Assembly (NCBI GenBank): GCA_022701365.1
Contig: JAKUHH010000250.1
Location: forward strand, 124,001 to 188,000
DNA: 64,000 nucleotides
Direction: 5' to 3'
From: Mycocentrospora acerina
Lineage: Eukaryota > Ascomycota > Dothideomycetes > Pleosporales
Shown here: one piece after another, positions 9,887 to 20,723 of the stretch
Numbering within the stretch: the first letter of the stretch is position 1
How the letters are laid out: each line of letters starts with the position of its first letter
Notes under the pieces: generated by a model
Database searches by the model: none
Told to the model about the DNA's origin: nothing
The model's input: the letters and a program-made list of their open reading frames with translations, nothing else
Made by a program: the position numbers and the translations under genes

Positions 9887-11144
9887 ACAAATATGACCTC
9901 TTGTGCAGTATGTTACTAATTTTGTTCAATCACCGCGGTAACCTTAATCTGCCACCTCTTTTAAAACACCAATTTCTACGACTGAATGGTCGCAGATATC
10001 AGTTAAAGACAATCCTTGACGAAGGAGTGCTGAAAGATACTCAGAAATGTTTTGTATAATGGCTACAATCTTTGTGTGATTTCACCAACTTCTGTACGGG
10101 TTACTAACCTACAACTAGGTAAATATTAAATTACCTCTGGTTGTTGGAGGATTTTAATTTTTTCCACAGATGTTCTTAAAAACACAAACACCATACACAC
10201 ATCCTGCCCGAACCGTTAGTTTCGTGTTGAGATTCTGTGCTGAAATTTGCTAAAAGTTAGCCATGTACGTTCTGCGATTCCCTCCTGTGGCACTTCTATC
10301 TCCGCTTCCTTTGTCGCAAATTCTAGAGCAAGACTGTCAGACCATACGAGCTTTGTTACGTCTTTTGCGTGCTTTACTGAGATAGTGTCTTGGAAATGCA
10401 AAGTTAGATCATCACCTTGCTCCATCTGGACATGGATGTTTGGCGCTGGCAATAAGAGGGCTCTTTTGACGCAACTACAGGATTTAACAGCGGTTAAGAC
10501 GAAGCCGAAATTTTTAATCTCATTCTAGAGACCTTGGATTCCGACGTTCTCTTCCCAGATATCTGCAAAACCTCCTCATCATCACTATCGTTCGAAGATA
10601 TTGACCACGTGAAAACTTGAGTTTCTCTTCTTGTATCGTCGTTCTGTGGAAAGTTAAGATGCAAAGATCTAAATCACTGTATATTTTTAGACATTTTTCG
10701 AGATTGAAAAGATCCCACATCATCTTTGATTTCTAAGATCTTTGGAATACAAATGTATAGACGCGCTGGATGTTAAATGTTCGGCAAGAGTTTGGAGATG
10801 AATGCATCTTGCATTTTAGCGTCATAAATTCTAGGTTTTCTCGTTCTTAAAATAGGTCACTAGTCATAACGATTGAATTATACGTATATATGTTATTTTG
10901 TAAAGACTCATATCGAAGTTTGATATTTGATGTTGATACAGAACTACAACATCAAATTTAAATCGTGAATTTGACTTGCGAAATGTAATGATAATTTTTA
11001 AAGCACACATATTTACATCTCATGAACCTACTGTCGTGGTACTCAATGAAATCACAGCTTCATGAGAACTACAAAAAAAAACATAATCGATTAACGTCAA
11101 ATTCAAACATGTAGTCAACCGCATAATGACGTTCCGGGATCGGC
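9887..11144. other. AT-rich intergenic region with a possible minus-strand gene relic
   Basis: AT-rich DNA between the NLR pseudogene and the small RING gene. On the minus strand the frame covering about 10216-10515 reads as a protein-like segment (for example KLVWSDSLALEFATKEAE), closed upstream by a TAG at about 10525. The frame 10520-10723 on the same strand may be its continuation. I do not recognise the family, and this may be a decayed gene or chance. Confidence 0.3.
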
Positions 11145-11864
11145 CTACTTTTCACTATCAGAGTCATACTCCCTCATAAGCGCAGTGCGCAGTGTTTTCC
11201 ATGCGTCACTATTCTCAATGTCTTGGACAACTGAATCGCCCTCGTATTCTTCAAATTCCTCAATCATGCCCTGGAGCCTAGACACTCCAGCTCCTGCATC
11301 CTCTGCATGCAACTTTAGCCATCCTGCGATGGTACTGACTACCTGAAGTTCTTCAGGTGTGCATGCCCTGTACGGGTTGTCAGTTTCAGCGTCTATCTCA
11401 CGCCTGTAAGCCACTAGCACGTTAGATATCAGATCCGGCCATTCAATTGTATCTTCGTCGAGTGGGTCGTCGTTATATGCGGTAATTTGCCGGAAATGTT
11501 TTTCCCAGGTAGAGAGCGCTTCCGTACTAATGGCTATTCTCGCCCGAAGAACACGAATTGTCTCTCGAGAGGACCTGTGTTGTACATCGACTAAGGCTGG
11601 TGCAGGAGGGCTGGGCCGCTTGCAAAGAGGTTCGCGACAAATAGGGCATCCTGCTTGAGACCCATCAGGTTGGGTTGCCCAAGACAAGATGCATTCTTGG
11701 TGGAATTCATGTCCGCAGCAGGTCTTGACAGGCGAGGGTTTTTCATGCCATGGCTCCGAGCAGATGGAGCACTCTTCGCTTGTATTTTCGGGCTGAAAGG
11801 GCTTGAGGCCATCGGCCAGAAGGTGTTCGGGAGAGGAGAAGATGGTGATGAAGGGTTGAATCAT
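11145..11864 (-). CDS. RING-H2 finger protein
   Basis: Single-exon gene of 239 residues on the minus strand. The RING-H2 domain lies at about residues 32-77: E-C-S-I-C, then C-C-G-H-E-F-H-Q-E-C, then C-P-I-C. The remaining 160 residues are acidic and helical with no domain I recognise. The likely role is a ubiquitin E3 ligase or an adaptor, inferred from the RING only. It stands alone in AT-rich DNA between the NLR pseudogene and an unknown gene. Its RING-then-helical layout resembles the C-terminal third of the RING protein at 2641-5991, so the two could be distant paralogues. Confidence 0.82.
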   Translation of the reverse strand: MIQPFITIFSSPEHLLADGLKPFQPENTSEECSICSEPWHEKPSPVKTCCGHEFHQECILSWATQPDGSQAGCPICREPLCKRPSPPAPALVDVQHRSSRETIRVLRARIAISTEALSTWEKHFRQITAYNDDPLDEDTIEWPDLISNVLVAYRREIDAETDNPYRACTPEELQVVSTIAGWLKLHAEDAGAGVSRLQGMIEEFEEYEGDSVVQDIENSDAWKTLRTALMREYDSDSEK

Positions 11865-13162
11865 GATGGATGAAGATGAATGGGTGTGTATTTTTGTTGG
11901 GTAGAGTTGGTTTTGATGTTTTTATGAATTTTTTGATATAGATTCTGTAATAGTGGACAAAGAGTTCCTTATATGTTGCAATTTTGCCAACATTTATATT
12001 TTCCTGGCGCGTCCCTTCGCTGTGCCACGGTTATCAAGGTGAGGCTTGGCTGGGAAGGTGGTAGAAACGATCCGCTATGGATGTCCATTTTTTTCGCTGT
12101 CCAAGTCTGGGACTGGATGTAAACACACCAGGCCATCTTTCATCTGAACGGTAGACTAATAATTACCATGCAACGACCAATGTTCACAGTGTATTACGTT
12201 TGTTTCCGGATTTTCGCGTTACGATGATTGTTAAGTAGTAACTTTTCTAGTTTCTCGAAAACATTAGGATTGCGTTGACGAAACTTTAGAATTTATATTA
12301 AAAAATGGACGATAAAGTAATGATACCTCAAATTACACCTACTCCTGATGAGCTGAAATTCTCAAGCAATATTATTAATTCTAGAAACAACAATTAACGA
12401 CCACCCCATAAACCTCAGTTATCTCAAAGCTACATTCAATCCCACATTTGTAGAATCTTACATGCAGCCTAAAGAAGTTCTTTTATTCTTCTAGTTTGTC
12501 GAGCATCTTCGAGTGATGCATGAAAACTATGAGCAGAGGCTACAATTTCAATAGGTGAGTTCTAGATATTCGGAATGTCAGATCTCAAGTCGAAATCAAA
12601 GCTCTTGCGAGCTTACAATGTATATTGTGCGCACACAATATCGGTTGTCTCACCCTGAGACTTTCTCTCAGACATGCAGAAACATCAAGAATTTTCTATT
12701 TAGACTGCGGAATATATGCACTTGGATTTCTCGAGTGTGTCGAAGCAATTAAGAAGTGTGTGTACCATTCGATTCATAAATAATTGTTCTTCCAAAAGAT
12801 TCCATCCATTGTTGAGTCTGAAGATATCTCGCGACTCGAATTCTCTTGCGACGTCTTTCACTATCCTTTTGAGCCGCTGTATATATTAAATGCGAGCGGC
12901 AGCCCCAGAATTGTTTTGAAATTCCTCCTCTGGTTCTTTCCTAGTACAACAATTCTCTCCACACATTCACTCCAATATTAACAGTCTTAACCGGCTCATT
13001 TCCTATTTTTTAAGTAATTCAAATTCTACAGAATTGCTTACATCATTTTTTTCAATTTTTTCCAAATTCCATCTGCAAGATCTATTCAGCCGGTCCAAAT
13101 CACCAGTGTCGTCAAATCCTATTCTTTTACCTTTGTCTCATTCTCATAGTTTTCCAGCAACG
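11865..13162. other. AT-rich intergenic region
   Basis: About 1.3 kb, AT-rich, with no frame that looks coding. It must contain the divergent promoters of the minus-strand RING gene and the plus-strand gene at 13163. The frame of the latter is open back to 13034 but without an ATG. Nothing else was identified. Confidence 0.5.
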
Positions 13163-15499
13163 ATGCACACATACGAATGCTCCAGCAAAGTCAAAGACCC
13201 CTTTGATCAGTCGGCTTCTTCAACTTTATCAAGATTTGTCAAGGTGAAGCAGGACTCTAGCGACATTGCATATAAATCTTTAGATGCTGATGCTGGGATT
13301 CTAGACGGTCGTCCCGCGGATCTGTCGAGTACGTTTGTCACGAGGCAGACTGCTAGGCTTTATGAAACCGCTCGAATGAGGTGCGGTTCGACACACAGTC
13401 AGTCGGCACGAAGATCTCGTCCTATGCTACAAAATAAAAGTTCTGGATTGCAAAGGCTGTATAACAACGGACAGCATGCAGCTTTTCAGGCTCGAACGGG
13501 GTATTGTAGACATCTGAGTTCTCATCGTGAGTTATCACACCGTATACATGCACCTCAGAAAGTGCCGCCATTCCGATGTAGAGAGCACCAGAGCACATTT
13601 CCTCGACAATCTGCTTTTTCGCGGGCAGAAAAGAGTGCAGAGCCCTTATTTGACCTTGCTCGAGCGGCAGAAGAAGAGTTCACACGTAGAATAGGACGAG
13701 ATTCTGTAAAAATAGGCATTTCAGTGCTGAAACCGACTAGGTTCGACAGGAGTGGCAATGGAAAGCCTTTTGCTTCTGCCGGAGGTCCGAGACATGATGT
13801 GGAAACTTGGGAAGAGAAGGCTGAGCGAGCGGCAAAGCAAGCCAAGAGAGACACAGTGATCAACATAGAGAAGAAACTTTACGAAGAAAACAAGATGGCA
13901 ATCGAGCAGTTATGCTTTACAAGACAGATTCCTGTCAAAGCGCCCTGGTTTATGAAGCTTTACGCGTGGAAGAGCATCACCAGAAAATCAGCAATCGCAA
14001 CAAACAAACCTTCCGACTCCCCGAATAAACCAGTTCCTTCAAATGGCGTGCTAAAAACCGCGGAACTAGACACAATCGTTTACGACGCGATTGCCAATGG
14101 AAAAAGGCCGGACGTAATCCGACATCCGCACGACAAGGTCCGCCTACCAGAGTACCCGGCCGACGACGATATCAGAACCTGCATCTCCTCAACAGAAGGG
14201 AGATATCGCTGCACGCACGAGTTTGGACGACTCAAGTGCTGCAATGAGGGTCTTGATCGTGCGGGGAAACTAGCGTCAATCAATAAACAATTGAATGCAT
14301 GGAGAGCCAAAGTGGAGCGACATATACAAAAAAAAGAGCTTCATACGAGTCACAAGACATGGGATCGCTGGTACGACGGTGAGTTGCGGAGGAAAAAGTC
14401 CGAGACACAGGAAAAGGTTGGTGATGCTGCCCAAGCTGCTCCGGCCGCAACATTTCGACCGCAAGCTGTGGCACAGCAAGCACGTGAAGAATTTGCTGCG
14501 CCATTTCATTCTAATATTGTCGCTGGACGTGTCACCAAGCCTGCTGTCGTGCCTGTGATAAATTTACTGCCGACTCAAGTCATACCGAGAACGGCGTTAC
14601 CAGAGCCCAAGCAACTCATGAATCGCGAATACGGCCTTTCAGCGCCTGACTCTTTTGAAAAGGCAGCACCCATTCGACGGATCGACAGTAATCTATTCGA
14701 AATTAGCGCGGGTCCTGCAGATCCCGGACCACGTGGTAAAAGGTATGATATGTTCCTGCCTGGGGAACCAGTAGCCGTTGAGAGGGTGCCAGAGCCCTTC
14801 CTCCGATATTTCTACGACTCAACTCTTGACACACATCAAGCTCTCAAGATGTCAGCCACCAACAGAGACAAGCGTGATCTTGATACGTTTCTTGACAACC
14901 AGTCTGCGACTTGCGATACCAATAAATGTCAAAAGGTCTCAGAGGTTATGAAGACATTTACTACGGCAGATGTATGTTCCAGATACATCAACAGTGAGAC
15001 TTCACAAGATGGACAACTCGAGAGAACTTCTCAAGTTAATACAGAAGCGATTATCTCCAAGAATCAAACCTACAAGCCGGTTTCGCCTGTCGCCAACACT
15101 CTACCCGGAACTTTGGCAGAACAGACCACTACCCAAGTAGCACCAGGGAACCAACAAACCCCTAATCCTACGCTCGTCAAGAAGCTAAAAAAGCATGATA
15201 ACCTGTTTTACGACGCACAATGTCGCGAGCAGCGTAAAATTTGGCCAGATTTCAAGCTCCTGGATGCCTGGTGGGCAGCTAGTCGTCGTCGGGAGCAGGG
15301 CTTGCCTCTCACGCCCGAGGAACTCAAGCTGCTGGACAGAGCCGAGCCATCGTGGAATTCTGACAGGCGGCCGATTTGCTCTCTTAAAACTCGTCCAGAG
15401 AAAGAGCAGGTCGAACAGAAAGCTAATGAAGAAGATGAGATTGACTCTCTATTCGATGATGATTCGGATCGTGGTTTATTGTTTGGAGACGATAAATAG
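13163..15499 (+). CDS. Unknown protein with a Cys/His motif (CxH...CC)
   Basis: Single-exon gene of 778 residues. The first in-frame ATG is at 13163 (CAACGATGC); the open frame upstream to 13034 has no ATG. The protein is basic and mostly disordered. A compact cluster at about residues 339-365 (C339, C350-T-H352, C359-C360-N-E-G) looks like a small zinc-binding site. It recalls the C-x-H...C-C-R-E-G motif I associate with the C-terminal tails of fungal HFM1/MER3 helicases, but no helicase motifs are present. Near the end is a helical stretch (about residues 675-735) and an acidic tail, D-E-I-D-S-L-F-D-D-D. I do not assign a function. Nuclear location is possible but only inferred from composition. 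Confidence 0.72.
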   Translation: MHTYECSSKVKDPFDQSASSTLSRFVKVKQDSSDIAYKSLDADAGILDGRPADLSSTFVTRQTARLYETARMRCGSTHSQSARRSRPMLQNKSSGLQRLYNNGQHAAFQARTGYCRHLSSHRELSHRIHAPQKVPPFRCREHQSTFPRQSAFSRAEKSAEPLFDLARAAEEEFTRRIGRDSVKIGISVLKPTRFDRSGNGKPFASAGGPRHDVETWEEKAERAAKQAKRDTVINIEKKLYEENKMAIEQLCFTRQIPVKAPWFMKLYAWKSITRKSAIATNKPSDSPNKPVPSNGVLKTAELDTIVYDAIANGKRPDVIRHPHDKVRLPEYPADDDIRTCISSTEGRYRCTHEFGRLKCCNEGLDRAGKLASINKQLNAWRAKVERHIQKKELHTSHKTWDRWYDGELRRKKSETQEKVGDAAQAAPAATFRPQAVAQQAREEFAAPFHSNIVAGRVTKPAVVPVINLLPTQVIPRTALPEPKQLMNREYGLSAPDSFEKAAPIRRIDSNLFEISAGPADPGPRGKRYDMFLPGEPVAVERVPEPFLRYFYDSTLDTHQALKMSATNRDKRDLDTFLDNQSATCDTNKCQKVSEVMKTFTTADVCSRYINSETSQDGQLERTSQVNTEAIISKNQTYKPVSPVANTLPGTLAEQTTTQVAPGNQQTPNPTLVKKLKKHDNLFYDAQCREQRKIWPDFKLLDAWWAASRRREQGLPLTPEELKLLDRAEPSWNSDRRPICSLKTRPEKEQVEQKANEEDEIDSLFDDDSDRGLLFGDDK

Positions 15500-16124
15500 A
15501 TTTGAGGCGGATGATGCACAATTTTTTTGGAATCTTGTATTCCTCTTCCATGGAAGAAAATTGTAGGTTTGGTAAATTCAGGGTTAGGGAACCAATGTGA
15601 TGAATAATTTCTTCGATTGAATGGAAACGAATTGAGAGATGGAACGGCTTAGAAGGATGAGGTCGTAAAATTACGACCAGAGATAGAGAATTTGGCATCG
15701 AATTAATATCCTGTGACACATCAAAAAGTGAAAGACCGGATGCTGATTCTGGTTCGCTCATTAGAATGTGGCAACCCTAGTTGAGAATTGCTGAAGATTT
15801 GTTTCGACCAATCATGCAAGAAGTAATCCACGTAAGAGTCGCTGGTACATGTGAAATCTCACCATCCTCTTTTATTCTGGTCTCAGTCAACTGAATTTTG
15901 GGCGATTTCAATAAATTGTCAGAGGACTGAAGAGTGGAAGTTGAGGAAACGAATTTTCGCTCGTACCGTGGTCGTACACTCTGTTTCCACTGCAATGTAT
16001 AAGTCTTCACCTTCTGCTCGCTCCTCTCCATCTCCTTTCTTCATACAACAGACACACATATACAGACTTCAAGACACTTGTCAACCTACCTTTGAATACC
16101 CATCACACCACTCTAGACGCCACC
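15500..16124. other. Intergenic: 3' flank and promoter
   Basis: No coding signal. The last 100 bases before 16125 are rich in C, A and T, as expected of a fungal leader, and lead to GCCACCATGC at the next gene. Confidence 0.55.
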
Positions 16125-16592
16125 ATGCGCACATATATCAATCGCAACCCTGGCATTGCCGACATGAGCATGGCAGTCCTCGCCAAACCAAACACAGCCC
16201 GCCCATACGGTCCTATCCGTATGTATGGCGCTGGATCACGTGAGGCTCTTGATGAAAAGTTGAAAGAAGAATTCACATCCCAGGCCCCTGCCCAAGTGGG
16301 CGAAAAAATAATAATGAAGCATCAGAAGTGTGCTGAGACGATTGAGGAGGAGCTCTTCGATGCTCGACGTCGGATTGACTTTCTTGAAGGAGAAATGAAA
16401 AGATGGAAGGGGATTGAGACTTCTCTCTTGAGGAGGAAGGTGATGAATGCAGAGCGAAAGAAGAAAGTTGAAAAGATGATGAGTACAAAGACTGAGAAGA
16501 ATAAGAAGCGCGAGACAGCGATTGCGAAGTCAAAGGTGGAGAGGGGAGGAAATTTTCGTGAAGAGAAGAAGATTCGTTCAGTTGGTCGATGA
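16125..16592 (+). CDS. Small coiled-coil protein, unknown
   Basis: Encodes 155 residues. The ATG at 16125 is preceded by GCCACC, a near-ideal context, and was preferred over the TTG 11 codons upstream. From about residue 60 the protein is strongly charged and helical, with heptad-like Leu/Ile/Met spacing (EELFDARRRIDFLEGEMKRW), then a Lys/Arg/Glu-rich tail. No enzymatic motif is present. It could be a structural or nucleic-acid-associated protein, but nothing decides this. The favourable start context is the main support that it is a gene. Confidence 0.55.
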   Translation: MRTYINRNPGIADMSMAVLAKPNTARPYGPIRMYGAGSREALDEKLKEEFTSQAPAQVGEKIIMKHQKCAETIEEELFDARRRIDFLEGEMKRWKGIETSLLRRKVMNAERKKKVEKMMSTKTEKNKKRETAIAKSKVERGGNFREEKKIRSVGR

Positions 16593-17352
16593 GGAGGTTG
16601 AAGCACGCGATCACTTTCCTCTTTACATCTCACGTGGCGCGGCGTTTGTTCATGCACTACATCAACATTAGCTTTAACTGTAGACACCAATTCACTTCTT
16701 TAGTTTCCTTCAATTTGCCAGTCGCAATCTCTTACGGGTTTGACCTGCGCAATTGTAAACGCTCGTGGTGGTGAGGAGTTGACGTCTAACCGCCGTGGGC
16801 ATAGACTTCCGAGTCCCCACATGGCGCATTAGTACCTTGAGCTTGGACTGCGGATCGGGTCACGCAGCCATCGACTTTCCGTCATCACAACATATCTCCG
16901 CAGAGCGCGTCTTCGCTGATAAGCACCCTTGAACGTTCAATCTATTCTCTTGCTGCCATCGAGCTGTGCTTACTTGTTGCTTCATCTTGCCGTGTACCAT
17001 TTGTCCGATTCGTCATAATCCTTGTCGCCCGATATCGCAGACGCATCGTCATCCTTGGTCCGCCCGAAGGAGCAGGGCCTTTGACGGAACATATAAGATC
17101 ACCGCGAACGATTTGACTGTGGATTGTGTACCCGCTGAGACCGGATCTTCTCCCACTAAACGCGACGAGGAAGGTGCTACCAAAAACGCTGTCGGTACTT
17201 GCTACCGAGCACGTCTGTGGAGACGTTGATATTCTCCGGTGTCTCTTGCCCGTATACGTGATTCGGAGTGCTTGCTAGGATCTTCAGGAAGACGTCAGCT
17301 TGGTGCATTGGCTTAGGAGCGGAACGGATCCCGTGTGTGAAAGCAGAATTTA
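16593..17352. other. Intergenic region
   Basis: No reliable coding frame; the 87-codon plus-strand frame at 16966-17229 has no recognisable features. It probably holds the promoter of the F-box gene. Confidence 0.5.
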
Positions 17353-18989
17353 ATGGACTCGCCGCCTCGATTTACTGACAACGGATCTTCTACACAGCTC
17401 CCATTGGCGAACTCGCAGGCATCGGGAAATCTTGATTCTGAAGTCGCGATAATGAGCACAACTGATGTCCCTGCGTTCTTAACTCTTCCTTCAGAGCTCG
17501 TCCATCAAATCCTCGGCCACCTTTCGTCCTCAGACTTGATCTCTGTCGGGCTCGTGAATCGCGCTCTCAACGAGCATTCGCTGCAAGATACACTTTGGCA
17601 ATCGTTTGTTCAATCACAAGTATCAGGCTCTATTGTTCCAAAGCCGACAAACCGGACATGGCGAGAAACTTATGCACAGCACCATCCATATTGGTTCGTC
17701 GCGAAGAACAAGATCTGGTTTGCCGACACACCTCACACCGGCAAGCTGCTTATTGCACGGTACGATCACAGGATCAATGCAATTGAGGCATATGCGCTGG
17801 TCGCAGAAAGACGCCAACCTACTCTTCAAACTTGGGCCCAGAATCCCGAGGCTATAATACACACCTTCAACCCGAAGATTCAACTCGACCTGAACTCGCC
17901 CATCATCCGCCTTGATGCAAACTCATACGAGAGTGCGAGCGGCGATGCTGGACGGCGATTACAAAAAGAAATCCCAATGAACGTGTACCAGGGAAAGACC
18001 CAAGTCTCTGCAGGTCTTTACTCTCGGCTTCTTCTCGCAAGGCCGTGGCCTGCATATCTCACATCTGAAGCGACACCCGTTTGGCCTCCGCTTACTCTTC
18101 CCAGCGAAGCTCGATCACGCAACGACACCTCGCCGTCTGGTTTTAAGCAAGTCGCGAACAAACCTTCGATTGTTACTGAGATGTCCACGTCGACATTCAG
18201 GACGAGGAAATGGATGGAATTTTCCTCCCGCCCACACGGCATCAGCATGCGGATTGGGGAAGACATTACAACTTGGGCGACGCTGCCGGAGGAATGCTAC
18301 ACACCAACACCAGAGAAGCCATGGCAAGGTATCTGGTGCGGTGATTATGCCGGACACGGCTGCGAGTTTCTCGCAATCATGCAACCTGACGAGCCGAAGC
18401 CTCTTCCTGAGCAGGCAGAATGGGCTTTACGATCTAGGGAGCGTGAGGGCAGCGTGAGCAGTGCGGGATCATGGAGCACGGCGCCAACTGACGCTGCCAT
18501 GTCGAGCGACGATGATGACGACGCAGAGACTGCCGACGATCTTGAGGACAGCGTCGCCACGCTGCAAGAGGCGTTCAACGACCCAGACTTGAATACATCA
18601 GCAGATGAAGTCATGATAGAGGAAGACGATAGCACTTATCGTGGTCGGATAGAAGCAGTCAAATTGACGGGCGACCCAAACATCCCACGAGGAGAGTACA
18701 CATTCATCGCGCCAGATATTGGACCCAATGGACTGTTGCGAGTTGCAACAGAGGAGATATTCAAGGGAGCGAGAATTGTGAGGAGTGTTGGACACATCGC
18801 TGCTAGAGGCTTTCGAGATGGTAGGCTGCCTTTCTCTTTGTATTGATGTGTTACTGATTATTCCCAGACAAGTACATGCCGTCACAACTCATCCTCATAT
18901 CGCATGATCGGTTGGCTCAGTACTGGGAGACGTTTGGACATGTATCATTCTACGAGCGCGTTGATATTGAGCAGTTTACGCGGTTGTAA
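17353..18989 (+). CDS. F-box protein, FBXO31-like
   Basis: Two exons, 17353-18820 and 18868-18989, joined across a 47-nt intron (GTAGGC to CCCAG, branch TTACTGAT); 529 residues. Without splicing the frame ends 9 codons into the intron. An F-box is clear at about residues 38-80 (LTLPSELVHQILGHL...). The downstream part carries W-x-G-D-Y-x-x-H-G-C-E-F, K-L-T-G-D-P-N-I-P-R-G and, in exon 2, P-S-Q-L-I-L-I-S, all resembling the substrate domain of FBXO31-type proteins. An acidic linker (SSDDDDDAE) separates the two halves. By family it should be the substrate receptor of an SCF ubiquitin ligase. Substrate unknown. Confidence 0.87.
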
Positions 18990-19348
18990 TGCGTGTTCTG
19001 TGGAGTTTTGCTTGGGTTTGGCGCATCAAGGAGCATTTGAACACTGCATACCCTACTCATTACTGCATCCGTATAATTCAATCATGCAAAGTCAATACGT
19101 ATCTGCTTCATCATGACCTGTACAAGTCCTAATCCTCGATAAGCATTTCCAGGGCGGGCGCTAGCGCCGAGAACCCTGCCGGAAATCATTGCGTGCGTCA
19201 TGGTTCCCCCAAAATTCGCGAGCGTCGCAAACATCGCCGCCTCTTCAGCGCGCTGCGTTCCTGCACCGGCAACTTCTAGAAATTGCTTCACTTACATCCT
19301 CTGATATAGAATATAGATTTTACACCACTAGAGAAGTCATAGAGTATA
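18990..19348. other. Intergenic region
   Basis: Short gap between two plus-strand genes, holding the terminator region of the F-box gene and the promoter of the DUF1769 gene. No distinct site was recognised. Confidence 0.5.
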
Positions 19349-20466
19349 ATGGCGCACCACGAACAGTACATGCTGCGCGTTTCGGCGGGCGCGACTTATG
19401 ACCCCTCCAAGCACGAAGAGGTGCTGGTCAACACTGAGAAGCCAGTCACCATATCCTCAGACCTGGTCGATGCAAAGGTGCACATCCGAATCAAGGACTT
19501 TCGCGGTATTACGCCCTCTTCTCCACTACCCTGTCCCTACTAACAGTCGGCAGGCCTTCCCGAGGGCTCCCCCTCCACATCTCCATACTTCTCCACGCCC
19601 CAGCATCCCTACGACCGCTACTCAATATCCTTCTCATTCACGCCCAAACATGACATTGCTGGCGACAAGCTGGTGTTTGGCAACGACTTCGATCACCCGA
19701 TTCGCGACCGCCTGCCGCCGCTCTTCGACAAAGCCTTTGGCATCGTGAAATGGTGGATCGACCCTGGGCTTGACGGCGACGTTTACGGTGACGAACCATA
19801 CCTCTACGGTGCACTTCTCAGCAGCATCAACGTGCTCAACATTGGCGACAAGGACAAGAAAGCCGTTGAGGAGAAGACTGACGCTGGCGCCGTCGTCTAC
19901 GAAGAGGGCGCCCACGGCTCCGGCGCATCTGTCCGCAAGGAGCAAAACATCCCTGCTGCGTCCGCCCAGCGCCAGAAGTACTTCCTCAACGAAGCACACC
20001 GCAAGGCCTTCACCTTTGAAGCCGGCCGCGAATACCAATGCGACTTCTACAACCCGTACCTCGACTTTAACGAGTTTGCCCTCAAGATCGGCTACGGCCT
20101 CCCCGCTATTTCCATCATCGGCCACTGGGACGGCCAGCCCCTGCGGTATGTCTTCTATCCCCCCTATGATTTTTCTTAATCATTTCTACGAAGCTCTTCG
20201 AGAGTCATGTTGCGGCTAGGGACTAACAGTGGACTGCTGTGCTGACTAGAACGCACCAACTCAGATATGTGCTGAAGAACCGCGAGACGAACAAGGAATT
20301 GTTCGTCGTCAAGATCGAGTTGCTTCCCACGGCTGAGGCGAAGAAGGAGGGCGTCGAGGCGCCAGAGGAGAAGTTTGAGGAGGTGCATGGTGCGGGGAAG
20401 AACGCAGGAGGGAAGAAGGCAGAGGAGGTCAATGGTGTTGGCGGTGATGATGAGGATTTGGATTAG
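19349..20466 (+). CDS. DUF1769 (UPF0590) family protein
   Basis: Three exons: 19349-19505, 19554-20145 and 20265-20466; 316 residues. Intron 1 (48 nt) has a textbook CTACTAAC branch site 10 nt before its CAG. Intron 2 (119 nt) starts GTATGT and restores the frame at R-Y-V-L-K-N-R. The N-terminus (HHEQYMLRVSAGATYDPSKH), the core F-x-P-K-x-D-I-A-G-D-x-L-V-F-G-N-D-F-D-H-P-I and F-N-P-Y-L-D-F-N type motifs match the fungal DUF1769 family, whose biochemical role is not established. The tail is Lys/Glu/Asp-rich. It converges with LYS12, the two stop codons being only about 260 bp apart. Confidence 0.88.
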
Positions 20467-20723
20467 AAGAGTGGTTTAGGTTGGGGCATCAGCATGGCGT
20501 TGAAAGGATATACATGGGTTATGGATGGGTGGATGGGCCGCTAGGGTGAATGTACACATAGACAGATAGATCGACAAACGAGGGTCAAGAATACCAAATA
20601 GTCACAACAACACAAATGTTGCTTGCAGTGTCAAATCAAGCACGCTTTTCCTTTCTATGCTATCTCTCTCTCCTTCTCTCTATCCCTACCAGATGTCCCA
20701 CAACTTTTTTAATTGCCACGAAT

